Part shown: positions 7,864 through 16,836 of the stretch, in pieces
How positions within the stretch are numbered: position 1 is the stretch's first letter
How the letters are laid out: each line of letters begins with the position of its first letter
Assembly: GCF_025352645.1 (NCBI RefSeq)
Contig: NZ_JANXSO010000128.1
Location: 1-64,000, forward strand
Direction of reading: 5' to 3'
From: Iodobacter sp.
GTDB lineage: Bacteria; Pseudomonadota; Gammaproteobacteria; Burkholderiales; Chitinibacteraceae
Length of the DNA: 64,000 nucleotides
The notes under the pieces: model-generated
What the model saw: only the letters and a program-made list of their open reading frames with translations
Databases searched by the model: none
What the model was told of the DNA's origin: nothing
Program-made: the position numbers and the translations under genes

Positions 7864-8508
7864 TTAAGGGAAAATTAAGCAATCGTTGCCCGCTTGCCAA
7901 GCAGGAAATTTTTGCATGCAGTGCGAAAATTCGGTACTGCTACAGAAAAAATATAGCCACTGCTTTAACTTAGGATAAGGGGCCGAGTCAAACCATTTTG
8001 GATCAACGCTAGAAAATTGGCGCACAAATGGAAAAATCGCCAGATCTGCTAAGCATATTTGATTGAGTCGCAAAAATGTAGTTTGTTCCAAGCATTGCTC
8101 TAAATGCTGCAAAAAGAGCTCGCCTTGGGTGCGATAATATTCTTGGCTGTGATCTAGATAGCGATCAGCGTATTTATATTGATCTAAATGCAATTTAAAA
8201 ACTTGATCATTGTGAGTAATGAGTTCGCGGATAGATATTTGTAGCGCTGGGTTTTTTAGACAAAGGTAATCGAGCGGATCGTGTTGATTTAATGCCCAAA
8301 GCATAATTTCAAGGCTTTGTTCAATGATTTGCTGATTGCCTAGTACTAAAACAGGCACCGTGCCTTTGGGGGAAGCGAGCAGCATTTTAGCGGGTTTATT
8401 TCGCAGCATAATTTCGCGCAATTCAACGGCGATGCCGCTGTATTGAATCGCCATTCTGGCCCGCATGGCATAAGGGCAGCGGCGGAAGGAATAAAGGATG
8501 GGGAGCAT
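7864..8508 (-). CDS. Glutathione S-transferase family protein
   Basis: Soluble protein of 214 residues with an N-terminal thioredoxin-fold GST domain starting LPILYSFRRCPYAMRAR; the CPYAMRAR segment holds a possible redox cysteine as in omega- and Grx2-like GSTs. The loop KGTVPVL with the cis-proline and the glutathione-contact segment EQSLEIMLW are clear. The C-terminal half is helical, with DLAIFPFVRQF in the place of the conserved GST N-cap motif. ATG at 8508 was taken; an in-frame TTG lies six bases upstream. Monocistronic, between the Cra-like regulator and yjdM. Substrate is unknown. Confidence 0.82.
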   Translation of the reverse strand: MLPILYSFRRCPYAMRARMAIQYSGIAVELREIMLRNKPAKMLLASPKGTVPVLVLGNQQIIEQSLEIMLWALNQHDPLDYLCLKNPALQISIRELITHNDQVFKLHLDQYKYADRYLDHSQEYYRTQGELFLQHLEQCLEQTTFLRLNQICLADLAIFPFVRQFSSVDPKWFDSAPYPKLKQWLYFFCSSTEFSHCMQKFPAWQAGNDCLIFP

Positions 8509-8646
8509 GATCAATAAAGTAAATGGCTTAAGCGAATGATACGCCTTATTGATTGCTCCACGAGTGCGACTGGCTAGACGAGTATTGCTCTTGCTTTATC
8601 TAGTAGAGTAGATCGGTTCAAACTGAGTAAGCTATGATTTTTGATA

Positions 8647-8677
8647 GGGTGAAGCCCGATCGTATCGGCTTTCACCC
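8647..8677 (-). terminator. Hairpin downstream of yjdM
   Basis: GGGTGAAGCCCGAT (8647-8660) can pair with ATCGGCTTTCACCC (8664-8677) with one small mismatch and a CGT loop. It begins 7 bases after the yjdM stop. No uninterrupted U-run follows in the leftward direction, so intrinsic termination is plausible but not certain; it may instead stabilise the message end. Confidence 0.45.
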
Positions 8678-8683
8678 AAACCC

Positions 8684-9022
8684 TTAGGCTTTCTTTAAGA
8701 AGCACGCTTTTAGCATAAAGTTGCCTGCATCCATCCGGCAATCTACTTCATGATCGCCACCAGAAACCAAGCGAATACTCTTCACTTTAGAGCCTTGCTT
8801 CAGCACAGTAGACGTGCCTTTTACTTTTAAATCTTTAATGAGTACAACCGCATCGCCATCAACCAGCACGGTGCCGTTAGCGTCTTTGATGAGCACATCA
8901 TCGCTGTCGTCGCTGGCGGCTGCTTGAGGCCATTCAAAACCACAGTCGGCGCAGATATAGTTTTCTGCATCTGGGTAAGTGTTTTCTAAAGTGCACTGTG
9001 GGCAAGTGGGGATATTAGACAT
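8684..9022 (-). CDS. yjdM: Zinc-ribbon protein YjdM (PhnA family)
   Basis: 112-residue cytoplasmic protein of the PhnA/YjdM family. An N-terminal zinc ribbon has two CxxC pairs (CPQC and CADC) around PDAENYICADCGFEW, followed by the conserved C-terminal SH3-like domain with VLIKDANGTVL, VDGDAVVLIKDLKVKG and KVKSIRLVSGGDHEVDC. Despite the old name it is not part of phosphonate catabolism in most bacteria and its role is unproven. It stands alone with a hairpin behind it. Confidence 0.92.
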   Translation of the reverse strand: MSNIPTCPQCTLENTYPDAENYICADCGFEWPQAAASDDSDDVLIKDANGTVLVDGDAVVLIKDLKVKGTSTVLKQGSKVKSIRLVSGGDHEVDCRMDAGNFMLKACFLKKA

Positions 9023-9480
9023 GATTTTTTTTCTAGACGTTGATTTAGATCGGCTGGATTATACGCCGTTGCTTGCATGGCCTTTCTTCTTAGCTAAAAA
9101 GTACCCAAACCTGTGTTTTAGTCTGGATTTTGGTGGGCAATATGCAAATCGATATACATAAAGGAGCCGGCGAGCTGTAATCCTTCTATAAGAAAAAAAG
9201 AAACCGACTATAAAACTTAGCTGGGATGGCATTAAATTTTAGGGACGCAGCAACAAGTTTTATAATTATCTAGTGCTTAGGCGCTGCTATGATTATGGCG
9301 GCGTATGATGTGATAAATATAAAAAAGTGATGTTAATTCAGTGGGTTACTGTTGTTTTGGCACTGTTAAGCTGCAAGTATGTGCACAGTAATCACTTTAA
9401 TCCTTGCATCAATTGTTTTTTACAGGCATTATTGAGTCAGTGAGCGTGTGCTCACAATGTTTAGTTCAAGGTAAAGAGCA
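9023..9480 (+). other. Long leader region before the cold-shock gene
   Basis: No gene is supported in these 458 bases. Cold-shock genes of the CspA type often have long structured leaders that act as thermosensors, and this stretch could contain one. The only clear structure is a perfect hairpin GTGAGC-GTGT-GCTCAC at 9440-9455, 25 bases before the start codon and just upstream of the AAAGAG Shine-Dalgarno. No cold-box sequence was recognised with confidence. Confidence 0.35.
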
Positions 9481-9684
9481 ATGGCAACTGGTACTGTAAA
9501 GTGGTTCAACGATGCAAAAGGCTTCGGCTTCATCACTCCTGATCAAGGCGGCGAAGACTTGTTTGCCCACTTTTCTGCGATCACTTCAAGTGGCTTCAAG
9601 TCACTTCAAGAAGGTCAAAAAGTAAGCTTTGATGTGACAACTGGCCAAAAAGGTCAGCAAGCATCGAACATCCAGCCGCAATAA
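9481..9684 (+). CDS. Cold-shock protein, CspA family
   Basis: 67-residue single-strand nucleic-acid-binding protein, one five-stranded OB fold. RNP1 (KGFGFITP) and RNP2 (DLFAHFSAI) are intact, as are the N-terminal [11 protein letters not shown] and the C-terminal [10 protein letters not shown]. It acts as an RNA chaperone that melts secondary structure during cold shock or growth transitions. It is monocistronic with a strong terminator immediately behind it. Which paralogue it corresponds to cannot be decided from one copy. Confidence 0.95.
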   Translation: MATGTVKWFNDAKGFGFITPDQGGEDLFAHFSAITSSGFKSLQEGQKVSFDVTTGQKGQQASNIQPQ

Positions 9685-9701
9685 TTTATTGCCGCTTAAG
9701 A

Positions 9702-9730
9702 AAAACCCCGGTTTTGCGCCGGGGTTTTTT
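9702..9730 (+). terminator. Rho-independent terminator of the csp gene
   Basis: AAAACCCCGG, a seven-base loop and CCGGGGTTTTTT form a GC-rich stem followed by six Ts, starting 18 bases after the cold-shock stop codon. Confidence 0.9.
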
Positions 9731-9823
9731 ATTGCCTATAAAATCATACCTACTTGTATCTGCAGTTTGTGTGGCAGAGTTTGAAAATATTCAGCCGTAA
9801 TAGCAATTAAGCTGAAGTACTTG

Positions 9824-10234
9824 TTACTTCGGATAAAGAATCATCTGCGTACAGCGAAACAACGCGATGGTTTTTCCCGTTTCTTGATGGCTAACTACCG
9901 CATCCAAAACTTGGGTGGTTTTACCCTGATGGGCCACTTTGGTGGTGCAGCTTACTATTCCATCCCGTGCTGTGCCAAGATGATTGGATTTAAGCTCGAT
10001 GGTGGTAAATCCCGTTGCTCCTTCTGGTAGATATGGCGATATAACCATAATCGGTGCAGCTATCAGCCAAGCTGATCACGCTGCCCACATGTAAATAGCC
10101 ATTTGGAGGCAGTAAGCTTTTTTGAACTGGCATTACCGCGCTGACCTTGTCTCTAGATAATTCTGTAATCACAATCCCAAGTGCCCAGGCAGATACTCAG
10201 CGCCAAATTGATTGGCATCGTCTTTATCAAGCAT
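9824..10234 (-). pseudogene. PaaI-type hotdog thioesterase, two frameshifts
   Basis: Read leftward from the ATG at 10234 the sequence encodes MLDKDDANQFGAEYLPGHLG, then is closed by a TGA unless the frame is shifted near 10176, where one base seems to be missing. It continues IVITELSRDKVSAVMPV, LHVGSVISLADSCTDYGYIA, then needs a second shift near 10034 (one extra A) to go on with YLPEGATGFTTIELKSN, LGTARDGIV and ending LFRCTQMILYPK. Joined, it makes about 136 residues and matches a full-length PaaI-family acyl-CoA thioesterase (hotdog fold) in motif order. The two shifts are opposite in sign and cancel. It lies beside a MITE-like insertion. Either a true relic or two base-call errors; the sequence alone cannot decide. 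Confidence 0.8.
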
Positions 10235-10262
10235 GAATGGCTTTCTTTGCTGCTTAATTGTT

Positions 10263-10431
10263 CCTGATTATGCCTCTTGCTCAATCTCATTATAAATATC
10301 GTAGGGCGGGTGAAACCCGCGTATTTCTTCAGCATTGCTCGCGGGTTTCACCCGCCACCAATTCCAAAACCAAGGCAAGCACTCAAAAATTTCATCTACA
10401 CAGAGCCCATTGAGCAAGAGGCATAATCAGG
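10263..10431. mobile_element. MITE-like element with 8-bp target duplication
   Basis: A 169-bp segment with perfect terminal inverted repeats of 23 bases: it starts CCTGATTATGCC, TCTTGCTCAAT, and ends with the exact reverse complement finishing GGCATAATCAGG. Both sides carry TAATTGTT (10255-10262 and 10432-10439), a perfect 8-bp target-site duplication. Inside is a second inverted repeat: GGCGGGTGAAACCCGC at 10305-10320 and its exact complement at 10341-10356. There is no coding capacity, so it is a non-autonomous element. A diverged copy with the same termini is at 62144-62321. Confidence 0.85.
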
Positions 10432-10611
10432 TAATTGTTTAATTTCACTGAATGCTCAGCAATAGCCCCAATGCTTTACTTAATGGCTATGCTAGCTGGG
10501 CTTGATATTGTCTTGTTAATTAGCATGCTTTGATACTCTTTTCTAAAAACTGAGGCTGTAGAGCAAAGTTTGGCATAAAGAGATTACACCCTAATCTGCA
10601 CTTTATCTTTG

Positions 10612-10651
10612 GCATAAAAAACCCAAGCAATGAAGCTTGGGTTTTTTATGC
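10612..10651. terminator. Terminator after metQ, symmetric
   Basis: Left arm GCATAAAAAACCCAAGC (10612-10628) and right arm GCTTGGGTTTTTTATGC (10635-10651) are exact complements over 17 bases around a six-base loop. Leftward it follows metQ by 12 bases and gives a U-run, so it ends the metNIQ message; it would also work rightward. Confidence 0.88.
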
Positions 10652-10662
10652 TATATAAAATA

Positions 10663-11436
10663 TTAAAACGCTGGAACAATGGCGCCTTTGTATTTTTCAA
10701 GGATAAAGGCTTTAACCGCTGGGCTATTCAGTGCAGCAATTAATTTTTTAATTGCTGGGCTGTTGGCGTTGTCAGCACGGGTAGCAATGATATTCGCGTA
10801 AGGGGATTGCGCACCTTCGATGGCGAGTGCGTCTTTGCTTGGGTTTAGGTTGGCAGCAAGGGCGTAATTGGTGTTAATCAGGGCGAGATCAACTTGGGTG
10901 AGTACGCGTGGTAGGGTGGCTGCTTCTAATTCGCGGAACTTCAATTTCTTGCTGTTTTCTACAATATCACGGCTTGTTGCAAGGATGTTTTTGCTGTCTT
11001 TTAGTTTAATCAAGCCGGCTTTTTCTAGCAGTAGTAATGCACGGCCACCATTGGTGGCATCGTTAGGAATCGCGACAGTAGCACCATCAGCCAGCTCTTT
11101 AAGGGATTTTACTTTAGTTGAATAAGCACCAAATGGCTCGACGTGTACATTGGCCACGCTTTGCAGATTAGCGCCCTTGCCTTTGTTAAATTCGTCTAAA
11201 TATGGCTTGTGCTGAAAGAAATTAGCGTCGAGACGCTTTTCTAATAATTGCACATTAGGCTGCACGTAATCGGTAAACACTTTAATTTTAAGCAGTACAC
11301 CATCTTTAGCCAGCTGTGGCTTTACAAATTCTAGTAGCTCGGCGTGAGGAACTGCCGTTGCACCGATGGTGAGCGTGTCAGCTGCATATGCATTTAAAGC
11401 CAGTGTTGCGGTAAGGAGAGCGAGTATCTTTTTCAT
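10663..11436 (-). CDS. metQ: Methionine ABC transporter, substrate-binding MetQ
   Basis: Periplasmic methionine-binding protein, 257 residues, third gene of metN-metI-metQ. The body carries the family signature stretches VFTDYVQPNVQLL, ANFFQHKPYLDEFNK and IPNDATNGGRALLLLEKAG. The N-terminus is a plain Sec signal peptide, MKKILALLTATLALNAYA, cut before ADTLTIGA. Unlike E. coli MetQ there is no lipobox cysteine, so the mature protein would be free in the periplasm rather than a lipoprotein. It is separated from metI by about 105 bases and followed by a strong terminator. Confidence 0.95.
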   Translation of the reverse strand: MKKILALLTATLALNAYAADTLTIGATAVPHAELLEFVKPQLAKDGVLLKIKVFTDYVQPNVQLLEKRLDANFFQHKPYLDEFNKGKGANLQSVANVHVEPFGAYSTKVKSLKELADGATVAIPNDATNGGRALLLLEKAGLIKLKDSKNILATSRDIVENSKKLKFRELEAATLPRVLTQVDLALINTNYALAANLNPSKDALAIEGAQSPYANIIATRADNANSPAIKKLIAALNSPAVKAFILEKYKGAIVPAF

Positions 11437-11541
11437 AAAGATGATTCCCTTGAGAGTTGAGTGTGCTTGCTAAAAATGGCTTATGACTGGTTGAGTGTGC
11501 TTTGCATATAAGATCAGCACTCCACAGCACACAGCCAAAGT

Positions 11542-12216
11542 TTATTTACGGCTAAAGTGGCTCACTAAACGATCGCCAATCATTTGTAATATCTGCACCA
11601 AGATCAGCAGTAATACAACGGTAACCACCATGACATCAGTTTGAAATCGCTGGTAACCAAATCTAATCGCCAAATCGCCAAGTCCACCGCCGCCAATAAC
11701 GCCTGACATGGCGGCATAGGATACCAGCGTGATTGCGGTAACCGTCATGGCGGCTAATAATCCTGGCAATGCTTCTGGCAGTAGCGCACCAAAAACAATT
11801 TGCCGTGTATTGGCACCCATGGCTTGGGTGGCTTCGATAATGCCTTTGTCTACTTCGCGTAGTGCTGTTTCAACTAAGCGGGCAAAAAATGGTGTTGCGC
11901 CTACTACCAGTGGTGGAATCGCCCCTGCTACGCCGAGCGATGTACCTGCAATCAGCACCGTAAACGGAATCATGATAATCAGTAAGATCACAAATGGCAC
12001 AGAGCGCAATATATTTACTAAAAAGGACAATATGCTGTAAATCACCGGCTGATCGAGCAATTGGCGTTTGCCGGTTAAAAATAGCAAGATGCCTAGTGGC
12101 AGGCCCAGCACCAAAGTGAACACCAAGGAGCCAAGCAGCATCAGTAAGGTATCTTGCCCAGCCAGCCAGATCTCTGCCCAATCAATATTGGCCGTCAGTT
12201 GATTTAAAAGTTCCAT
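11542..12216 (-). CDS. metI: Methionine ABC transporter permease MetI
   Basis: Inner-membrane permease of 224 residues with five or six hydrophobic segments. The cytoplasmic EAA loop that contacts the ATPase reads EATQAMGANTRQIVFGALLP, a good match to the family pattern. The N-terminal part (AEIWLAGQDTLLMLLGSLVF) and the segment GGGGLGDLAIRFGYQRF are characteristic of MetI. The start codon overlaps the last base of metN, so translation is coupled. Together with MetN and MetQ it imports methionine, probably both D and L forms as in E. coli. Confidence 0.95.
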   Translation of the reverse strand: MELLNQLTANIDWAEIWLAGQDTLLMLLGSLVFTLVLGLPLGILLFLTGKRQLLDQPVIYSILSFLVNILRSVPFVILLIIMIPFTVLIAGTSLGVAGAIPPLVVGATPFFARLVETALREVDKGIIEATQAMGANTRQIVFGALLPEALPGLLAAMTVTAITLVSYAAMSGVIGGGGLGDLAIRFGYQRFQTDVMVVTVVLLLILVQILQMIGDRLVSHFSRK

Positions 12217-13223
12217 TAACGTAATACCTCTACATCGATTCCTTCAGCGGCAAAACGCGCTAAGGCGGCGTCGATATCATCGCCACTCAGGGCAATGGTT
12301 AGCTGGCCGCAAGGTGTGTCTTTAATCCGTTCGATACGGCCGGCTAAAATACTAAAATCAACCGCGCAATCACGCGCTACCGATCCCAAAATGGGCTGAT
12401 AGGTTGATTCGCCAATAAAAGTTAAGCGAACTACTTTGCCGCTAACATGCGCATAGTCGTCAAATTGCTTATTTTCATCGATATGCTCTGCTTCAAATAC
12501 AAAGCGGCGCGTGGTGGGGTGCTTGGGATGTAGAAAGACTTGCGTGACTTCGCCTTCTTCCACAATAGCACCACCATCAATAACAGCCACGCGATCACAA
12601 ATGCTGCGAATCACGTCCATTTCATGGGTGATCAAGACAATAGTCAGGCCCAGTTGACGATTAATATCCAGTAGTAATTGCAAAACCGATTGGGTGGTTT
12701 GTGGATCGAGTGCGCTGGTGGCTTCGTCGCAAAGCAATACTTTGGGGCGATTAGCCAAGGCGCGTGCAATGCCGACGCGCTGTTTTTGCCCGCCAGATAG
12801 TTGAGCTGGGTATTTATCTTTGTGCTCAGTGAGGCCAACCAGTGCGAGTAATTCATCGACACGTTTACTGATCTCGGCCTTGCTAAGTTTGCCAGCAATT
12901 TTTAAGGGAAAGGCGACATTATCACCAATGGTTTTGGAACCCAGCAAATTAAAGTGCTGAAAAATCATCCCAACTTGCTGGCGTAAGCCACGTAGCCCAG
13001 TGGTGCTTAGCTGGGTAACATCGTCACCATCTAGTACAATGCGGCCACCCGTTGGGCGTTCTAATAGATTGATAAGCCGAATCAGCGTGGATTTACCCGC
13101 GCCTGAATGGCCAATAATGCCAAATACGGTTCCGGCAGTAATCGATAAAGACACACCAGCAAGTGCTGGAATATCGCGGCCATCGACCCGATACGCCTTG
13201 CTGACGTTTTCAAGTTTAATCAC
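12216..13223 (-). CDS. metN: Methionine ABC transporter ATPase MetN
   Basis: ATPase subunit of 335 residues. Walker [11 protein letters not shown]-loop HFNLLGSKT, signature [15 protein letters not shown], Walker [14 protein letters not shown] and the H-loop ITHEMDV are all intact. The C-terminal ~90 residues (from about 245) form the NIL/ACT-like regulatory domain that binds methionine and shuts transport (trans-inhibition) in characterised MetN. First gene of metNIQ, start at 13223. The upstream region shows a long hairpin but no MetJ-box array or SAM riboswitch that could be recognised. Confidence 0.96.
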   Translation of the reverse strand: MIKLENVSKAYRVDGRDIPALAGVSLSITAGTVFGIIGHSGAGKSTLIRLINLLERPTGGRIVLDGDDVTQLSTTGLRGLRQQVGMIFQHFNLLGSKTIGDNVAFPLKIAGKLSKAEISKRVDELLALVGLTEHKDKYPAQLSGGQKQRVGIARALANRPKVLLCDEATSALDPQTTQSVLQLLLDINRQLGLTIVLITHEMDVIRSICDRVAVIDGGAIVEEGEVTQVFLHPKHPTTRRFVFEAEHIDENKQFDDYAHVSGKVVRLTFIGESTYQPILGSVARDCAVDFSILAGRIERIKDTPCGQLTIALSGDDIDAALARFAAEGIDVEVLR

Positions 13224-13536
13224 GGTAGTGCAAACCTTGTGGGCTTGATTTAAAAAAAGCGGGTAAATCCCACAGAGTAATTCAGGATTGTATAGCCCCT
13301 TACATATAATCCTAAAATCTTTTATGCCATAAACTAAGCTCTATAAAGCATAAAACGGCCAAGCAGAACGCTGCCGAGCCGTTTTAATATAGAGATATAG
13401 CACTTTATGCCAGCTGCGTTGAATTATTTAATCCGCATAAGGCAATTGATAAATCAATTTTATGTAAGGATTATACCTGTTTCTGCTCTGCTTAGCCGCC
13501 ATTGCGTTGGAGACTTGCCGCCGCTAAGTCATCTAT
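13224..13536 (-). other. metN upstream region with a long hairpin
   Basis: Gene-free stretch between two leftward genes. It should hold the metNIQ promoter and any terminator of the hybrid kinase gene. The main structure is a nested hairpin: CTCTATA (13339-13345) pairs with TATAGAG (13388-13394) and AAAACGGC (13352-13359) with GCCGTTTT (13378-13385), with a further GCAG/CTGC pair inside. A palindrome AATTGAT-AA-ATCAATT lies near 13443-13458. Whether the hairpin is a terminator or a regulator of metNIQ is not clear. Confidence 0.45.
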
Positions 13537-16314
13537 TTATTTTAAAAGTTGTTGCCGCCATGCTTGGAGCGCAATAAAGGCCACTTGAGTACAGGCTATG
13601 GCTTGAATATGTAATTGTTGATTATCAGGCTGGCTTTCTAATAGGCCAAGGCTAGTACTGAGCTGATGCGCGCCAATTTGCCCTGCAATTCCTCTCGCGC
13701 TGTGTGCATGACGGCTCTTGTTCTCTAGATTACTTTCTGCTGGTATTGCCTCTAATAGTTGGCTAATTCTATCTAAACCTTTTTGTGCCATATTTACACA
13801 TTTTTCTAATGAGTAAGCGAGCGCTTGGCAGGCCGCCTCTAAATCAAGGATTTCTTGTTCCGCTGTCGGTGGAGTAGGCAGTCTGGCTTGATTTTGTAGG
13901 GCGGCAAACAGTGTTTCTCGATGAAAAGGTTTTTCTATCCATTGGTCTATCCCTGCCGCCTGCAGCGTATCGGCTTGAGGGGAATGCCCCGCACTAAGTA
14001 GTAATACTTGTCCTTTAAATCCTAGTGCCCGCAGGCTGCGTGAGACTTGCATGCCATTCAGAAGCGGCATATGGTAATCCAACAATACGGTAGCAATAGA
14101 GCTATCGCAGCGCCATGCATTCAGTGCCGATAATCCATCTTCAACGGCCGTTACTTTTGCCCCAGTACTGATCAGTAGATCATTCAGCAGCTCGCGGTTA
14201 ATGGCTTGATCTTCGGCAATTAAAATATGCTGACTATCTAGCCGTATTTTATTGGGAATTGCTAAGGTGGCTTGACAGCTTGAAACGGGCTTGATTTTAA
14301 CGGGTACACAGAGGGTAAAGCTTGCGCCTTGCCCTAGCGTACTTTCTACATGCAAATTGCCCCCCATTAGTAAGGCAAAATCTTTACTAATGGATAGGCC
14401 AAGCCCTGCGCCGCCGGCGCGTTTACCTTGTAGAGTTTGCTCAAAGGGGGCAAATATTTTTTTGCAATCGGCGTCTGCAATTCCAGGGCCGGTATCACTG
14501 ACTTCTGCAATCAGCCAATATTTTTCTTCGATTTGTTGCAAGCTAATATGTAATCGCACCAAGCCTGCTTCGGTAAATTTAATGGCATTACCTAATAGAT
14601 TGACAAGTATTTGTCTGAGTTTTCCGGCATCTAATAACAATTCTCCTTGCACATCAGAATGTACCTCGAGTCCAATATGTTTAACTTTGGCTTGTTCATC
14701 AAATAGGGCATTAAGTTGGCGAGTTAATATCTCAATTGAGATAGGGCTTTCATCTAATTCGGCTAAGCCAACCTCTAAGCGGCTTACATTAAGTACATTA
14801 CCAATTAGGCTTAATAAATAATCACCGCTATCTGCAATACGCGCTAGGCTTTGCATTTGTAGGGAGTTTAAAGATTCATCATGCTTTAATCGATCTACGT
14901 AGCCCAAAATAGAGGTGAGTGGGGTACGAATCTCATGGCTTACATGGGCTAAGAAATTGCCCTTAGCTAAGCTGGCCGCCTCGGCGTCACGCCTTGCTAA
15001 ATCAAGTTCGTAAGTGCGTTGCATTACCAGTGCCTCTAGCTCTGAAGCTTCTTTTTCGAGTTGCTGGCGGTATACCATTTCTAGGTGTTCTTTTTGCCGA
15101 TTAATTTCGGCAACGCGCAGTGCCATAGCGGCACTAAATAATAAAATCTCAATCACAATTCCTACCGAATTAAATCGGTAAGTGAGTGGGGTGTGGTCGA
15201 TCACCCCAGTGCCACGTAAACCCCAGGTAACGGTGATTGAAACCGCATAAATAGCCCAAGCTAAGGCAAATAATTTTGCTCCAGAAACGCCATATCGCAC
15301 CGCATAGAGGCTAGCTACAATATTAAGCATAAAGCCCACGCCGCCAATTTCTAAAACCAATAATGTAAATTGGGTGAAACCTAATAAAGCGCTGAATGCG
15401 CTTATTGCGCCACAGCCGATAATTCCTTTTAAGGCGATATCTAGCTTAGGGGTGATTTGCGCGGTTTTTAAATATTGCCGAGCAAATTGTGCTGCGCAAA
15501 TATAATAAAGCCCACTTAATACATATAAAAGCGTTAGGCTGTATTGGCCTTGCCATAAAAATAAGGGCAGCACGCCTATGGCACTTAAGTGAGCAAGGGT
15601 AAGGGTTAAGAGATTTAAACCATAAAATAAAAAGGTTTTATCTTTTGATGCAAAAAAAACCGCCAGTGCGGCAAACGCTACCAAAAGCATAATCCCTGCC
15701 ATACCGCCCCAGAGCAGCATTTCTTCATTATTCGCGTGGATAAAATTTTGCTCACCCCAAATTCGCACATCAGAAATAATGGGGCCGGCCATGTCTTCTT
15801 GGTCGCTATAAATCACGCGCATTAATACTTCGACTTGGGTATGGGCTGGGATTTTTTGTGAAAATACGGGCCTAATTGTGGCTAATGGGCGGCTTTTAGC
15901 ACTTTGAGCCGCGTGAAAATGCTGTACTTGCCAGCTTTCCCCTGCAGAGCGGGTATAGAGGCTGACGCTAGCAATTTGTGCTTCGGTATATTCCACATAA
16001 TTGACAATGTCGGCTGAGCTGGGATTATTTAGCACAAAGGAAAACCACACGGCATTCCTTGAATAGCCTAGCGAATGCCGCGCGCTTTTTTGCGCTTGAA
16101 AACGGCCTAAATCGCGCTGTACTGTTACTTCATTTACGTTCATTTCGCGGCTTGGATCTTGCCAAATTTTTAGCTCTTGCTCGAGTTGTACGCCTGGTAA
16201 TTGACTATTGATGGTAAGTGCATGGCTAGGGCAAGCTATTAGCAAGCCAAAGCAAAAAACCAATCTGCTTAGCGATAAAATGGAGGAAAAATATTGGAGT
16301 GTCAGAGTAGGCAC
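13537..16314 (-). CDS. 7TM hybrid histidine kinase with REC and HPt
   Basis: Large signalling protein, 925 residues. After a signal peptide comes a 7TMR-DISM extracellular domain (about 40-185), seven membrane helices (about 195-405), a coiled coil, a HisKA domain with His460 in AHVSHEIRTPLT, a HATPase domain (NLLGNAIKF, DTGPGI, GGAGLGLSISK), a receiver with Asp746 in LLDYHMPLLNG, and a C-terminal HPt domain with His871 in AHSARGIAGQIGA. This is a complete internal phosphorelay of the BarA type with a carbohydrate-like 7TMR sensor. No response regulator gene adjoins it, so the final acceptor is encoded elsewhere. The frame opens at a GTG at 16314. Confidence 0.9.
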   Translation of the reverse strand: MPTLTLQYFSSILSLSRLVFCFGLLIACPSHALTINSQLPGVQLEQELKIWQDPSREMNVNEVTVQRDLGRFQAQKSARHSLGYSRNAVWFSFVLNNPSSADIVNYVEYTEAQIASVSLYTRSAGESWQVQHFHAAQSAKSRPLATIRPVFSQKIPAHTQVEVLMRVIYSDQEDMAGPIISDVRIWGEQNFIHANNEEMLLWGGMAGIMLLVAFAALAVFFASKDKTFLFYGLNLLTLTLAHLSAIGVLPLFLWQGQYSLTLLYVLSGLYYICAAQFARQYLKTAQITPKLDIALKGIIGCGAISAFSALLGFTQFTLLVLEIGGVGFMLNIVASLYAVRYGVSGAKLFALAWAIYAVSITVTWGLRGTGVIDHTPLTYRFNSVGIVIEILLFSAAMALRVAEINRQKEHLEMVYRQQLEKEASELEALVMQRTYELDLARRDAEAASLAKGNFLAHVSHEIRTPLTSILGYVDRLKHDESLNSLQMQSLARIADSGDYLLSLIGNVLNVSRLEVGLAELDESPISIEILTRQLNALFDEQAKVKHIGLEVHSDVQGELLLDAGKLRQILVNLLGNAIKFTEAGLVRLHISLQQIEEKYWLIAEVSDTGPGIADADCKKIFAPFEQTLQGKRAGGAGLGLSISKDFALLMGGNLHVESTLGQGASFTLCVPVKIKPVSSCQATLAIPNKIRLDSQHILIAEDQAINRELLNDLLISTGAKVTAVEDGLSALNAWRCDSSIATVLLDYHMPLLNGMQVSRSLRALGFKGQVLLLSAGHSPQADTLQAAGIDQWIEKPFHRETLFAALQNQARLPTPPTAEQEILDLEAACQALAYSLEKCVNMAQKGLDRISQLLEAIPAESNLENKSRHAHSARGIAGQIGAHQLSTSLGLLESQPDNQQLHIQAIACTQVAFIALQAWRQQLLK

Positions 16315-16836
16315 AGGATCGTTCTTAGTGAAGGTAGGCTAGATTATTTTATTTTTCCAGTAGCAAACTTTCTGCTTAAGTAACATAAAATAACAATTGA
16401 GTAATTATTTGCGCTAAAATACACTTGTTAAACTTAACTAATTTATAAGTTAATGGCCTAGTCAAGGCTGTTTACCTAGATAAAGCATGCCAGAAGCGTT
16501 TTTGCGTTTCGGCCTTAAAGTAATACGTTTCTTACCTGATTAGTAGCTTTGTTCAGCAAAACTTAAGCCTGAGTACGCTTGCTTTGAATTGCGTCATCTC
16601 TGAGTGCTTTTATCGGAGAACTAGAGCTTTTTTTGTGCCAAATACGCTAGATCCTGTACCTGACTCAAGTATTCAAGGGCAGGCTCTATACGGAAATGAC
16701 GGCTAAAAGTGCTGAGTAAAGCAGCTCATCGGGTTTCTTTATCAATAAATCTAGTGGCCCAATCAGTGAAACTTACATTACTTGGTGGCTTTCCTACCAA
16801 GAAACCACTGATTTGCCTTAGAATAAGAACCATACT
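16315..16836. other. Divergent intergenic region, 522 bp
   Basis: No gene could be supported on either strand. It must hold the promoter of the leftward hybrid kinase and that of the rightward oxygenase/cyclase pair. A short hairpin CTTGGT/ACCAAG lies about 16780-16802, some 40 bases before the oxygenase start. AT-rich stretches near 16380-16450 could be promoters, but none was convincing enough to place a -10 and -35. Confidence 0.4.

Noticed and set aside
10263..10431. CRISPR-like repeat made of GGCGGGTG units
   Set aside because: Only two inverted units occur, with no regular direct repeats or spacers; the structure is explained by terminal and internal inverted repeats of a MITE.
13224..13536. 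SAM or other methionine riboswitch before metN
   Set aside because: No kink-turn, SAM-II pseudoknot or similar core could be recognised; only a simple nested hairpin is visible.
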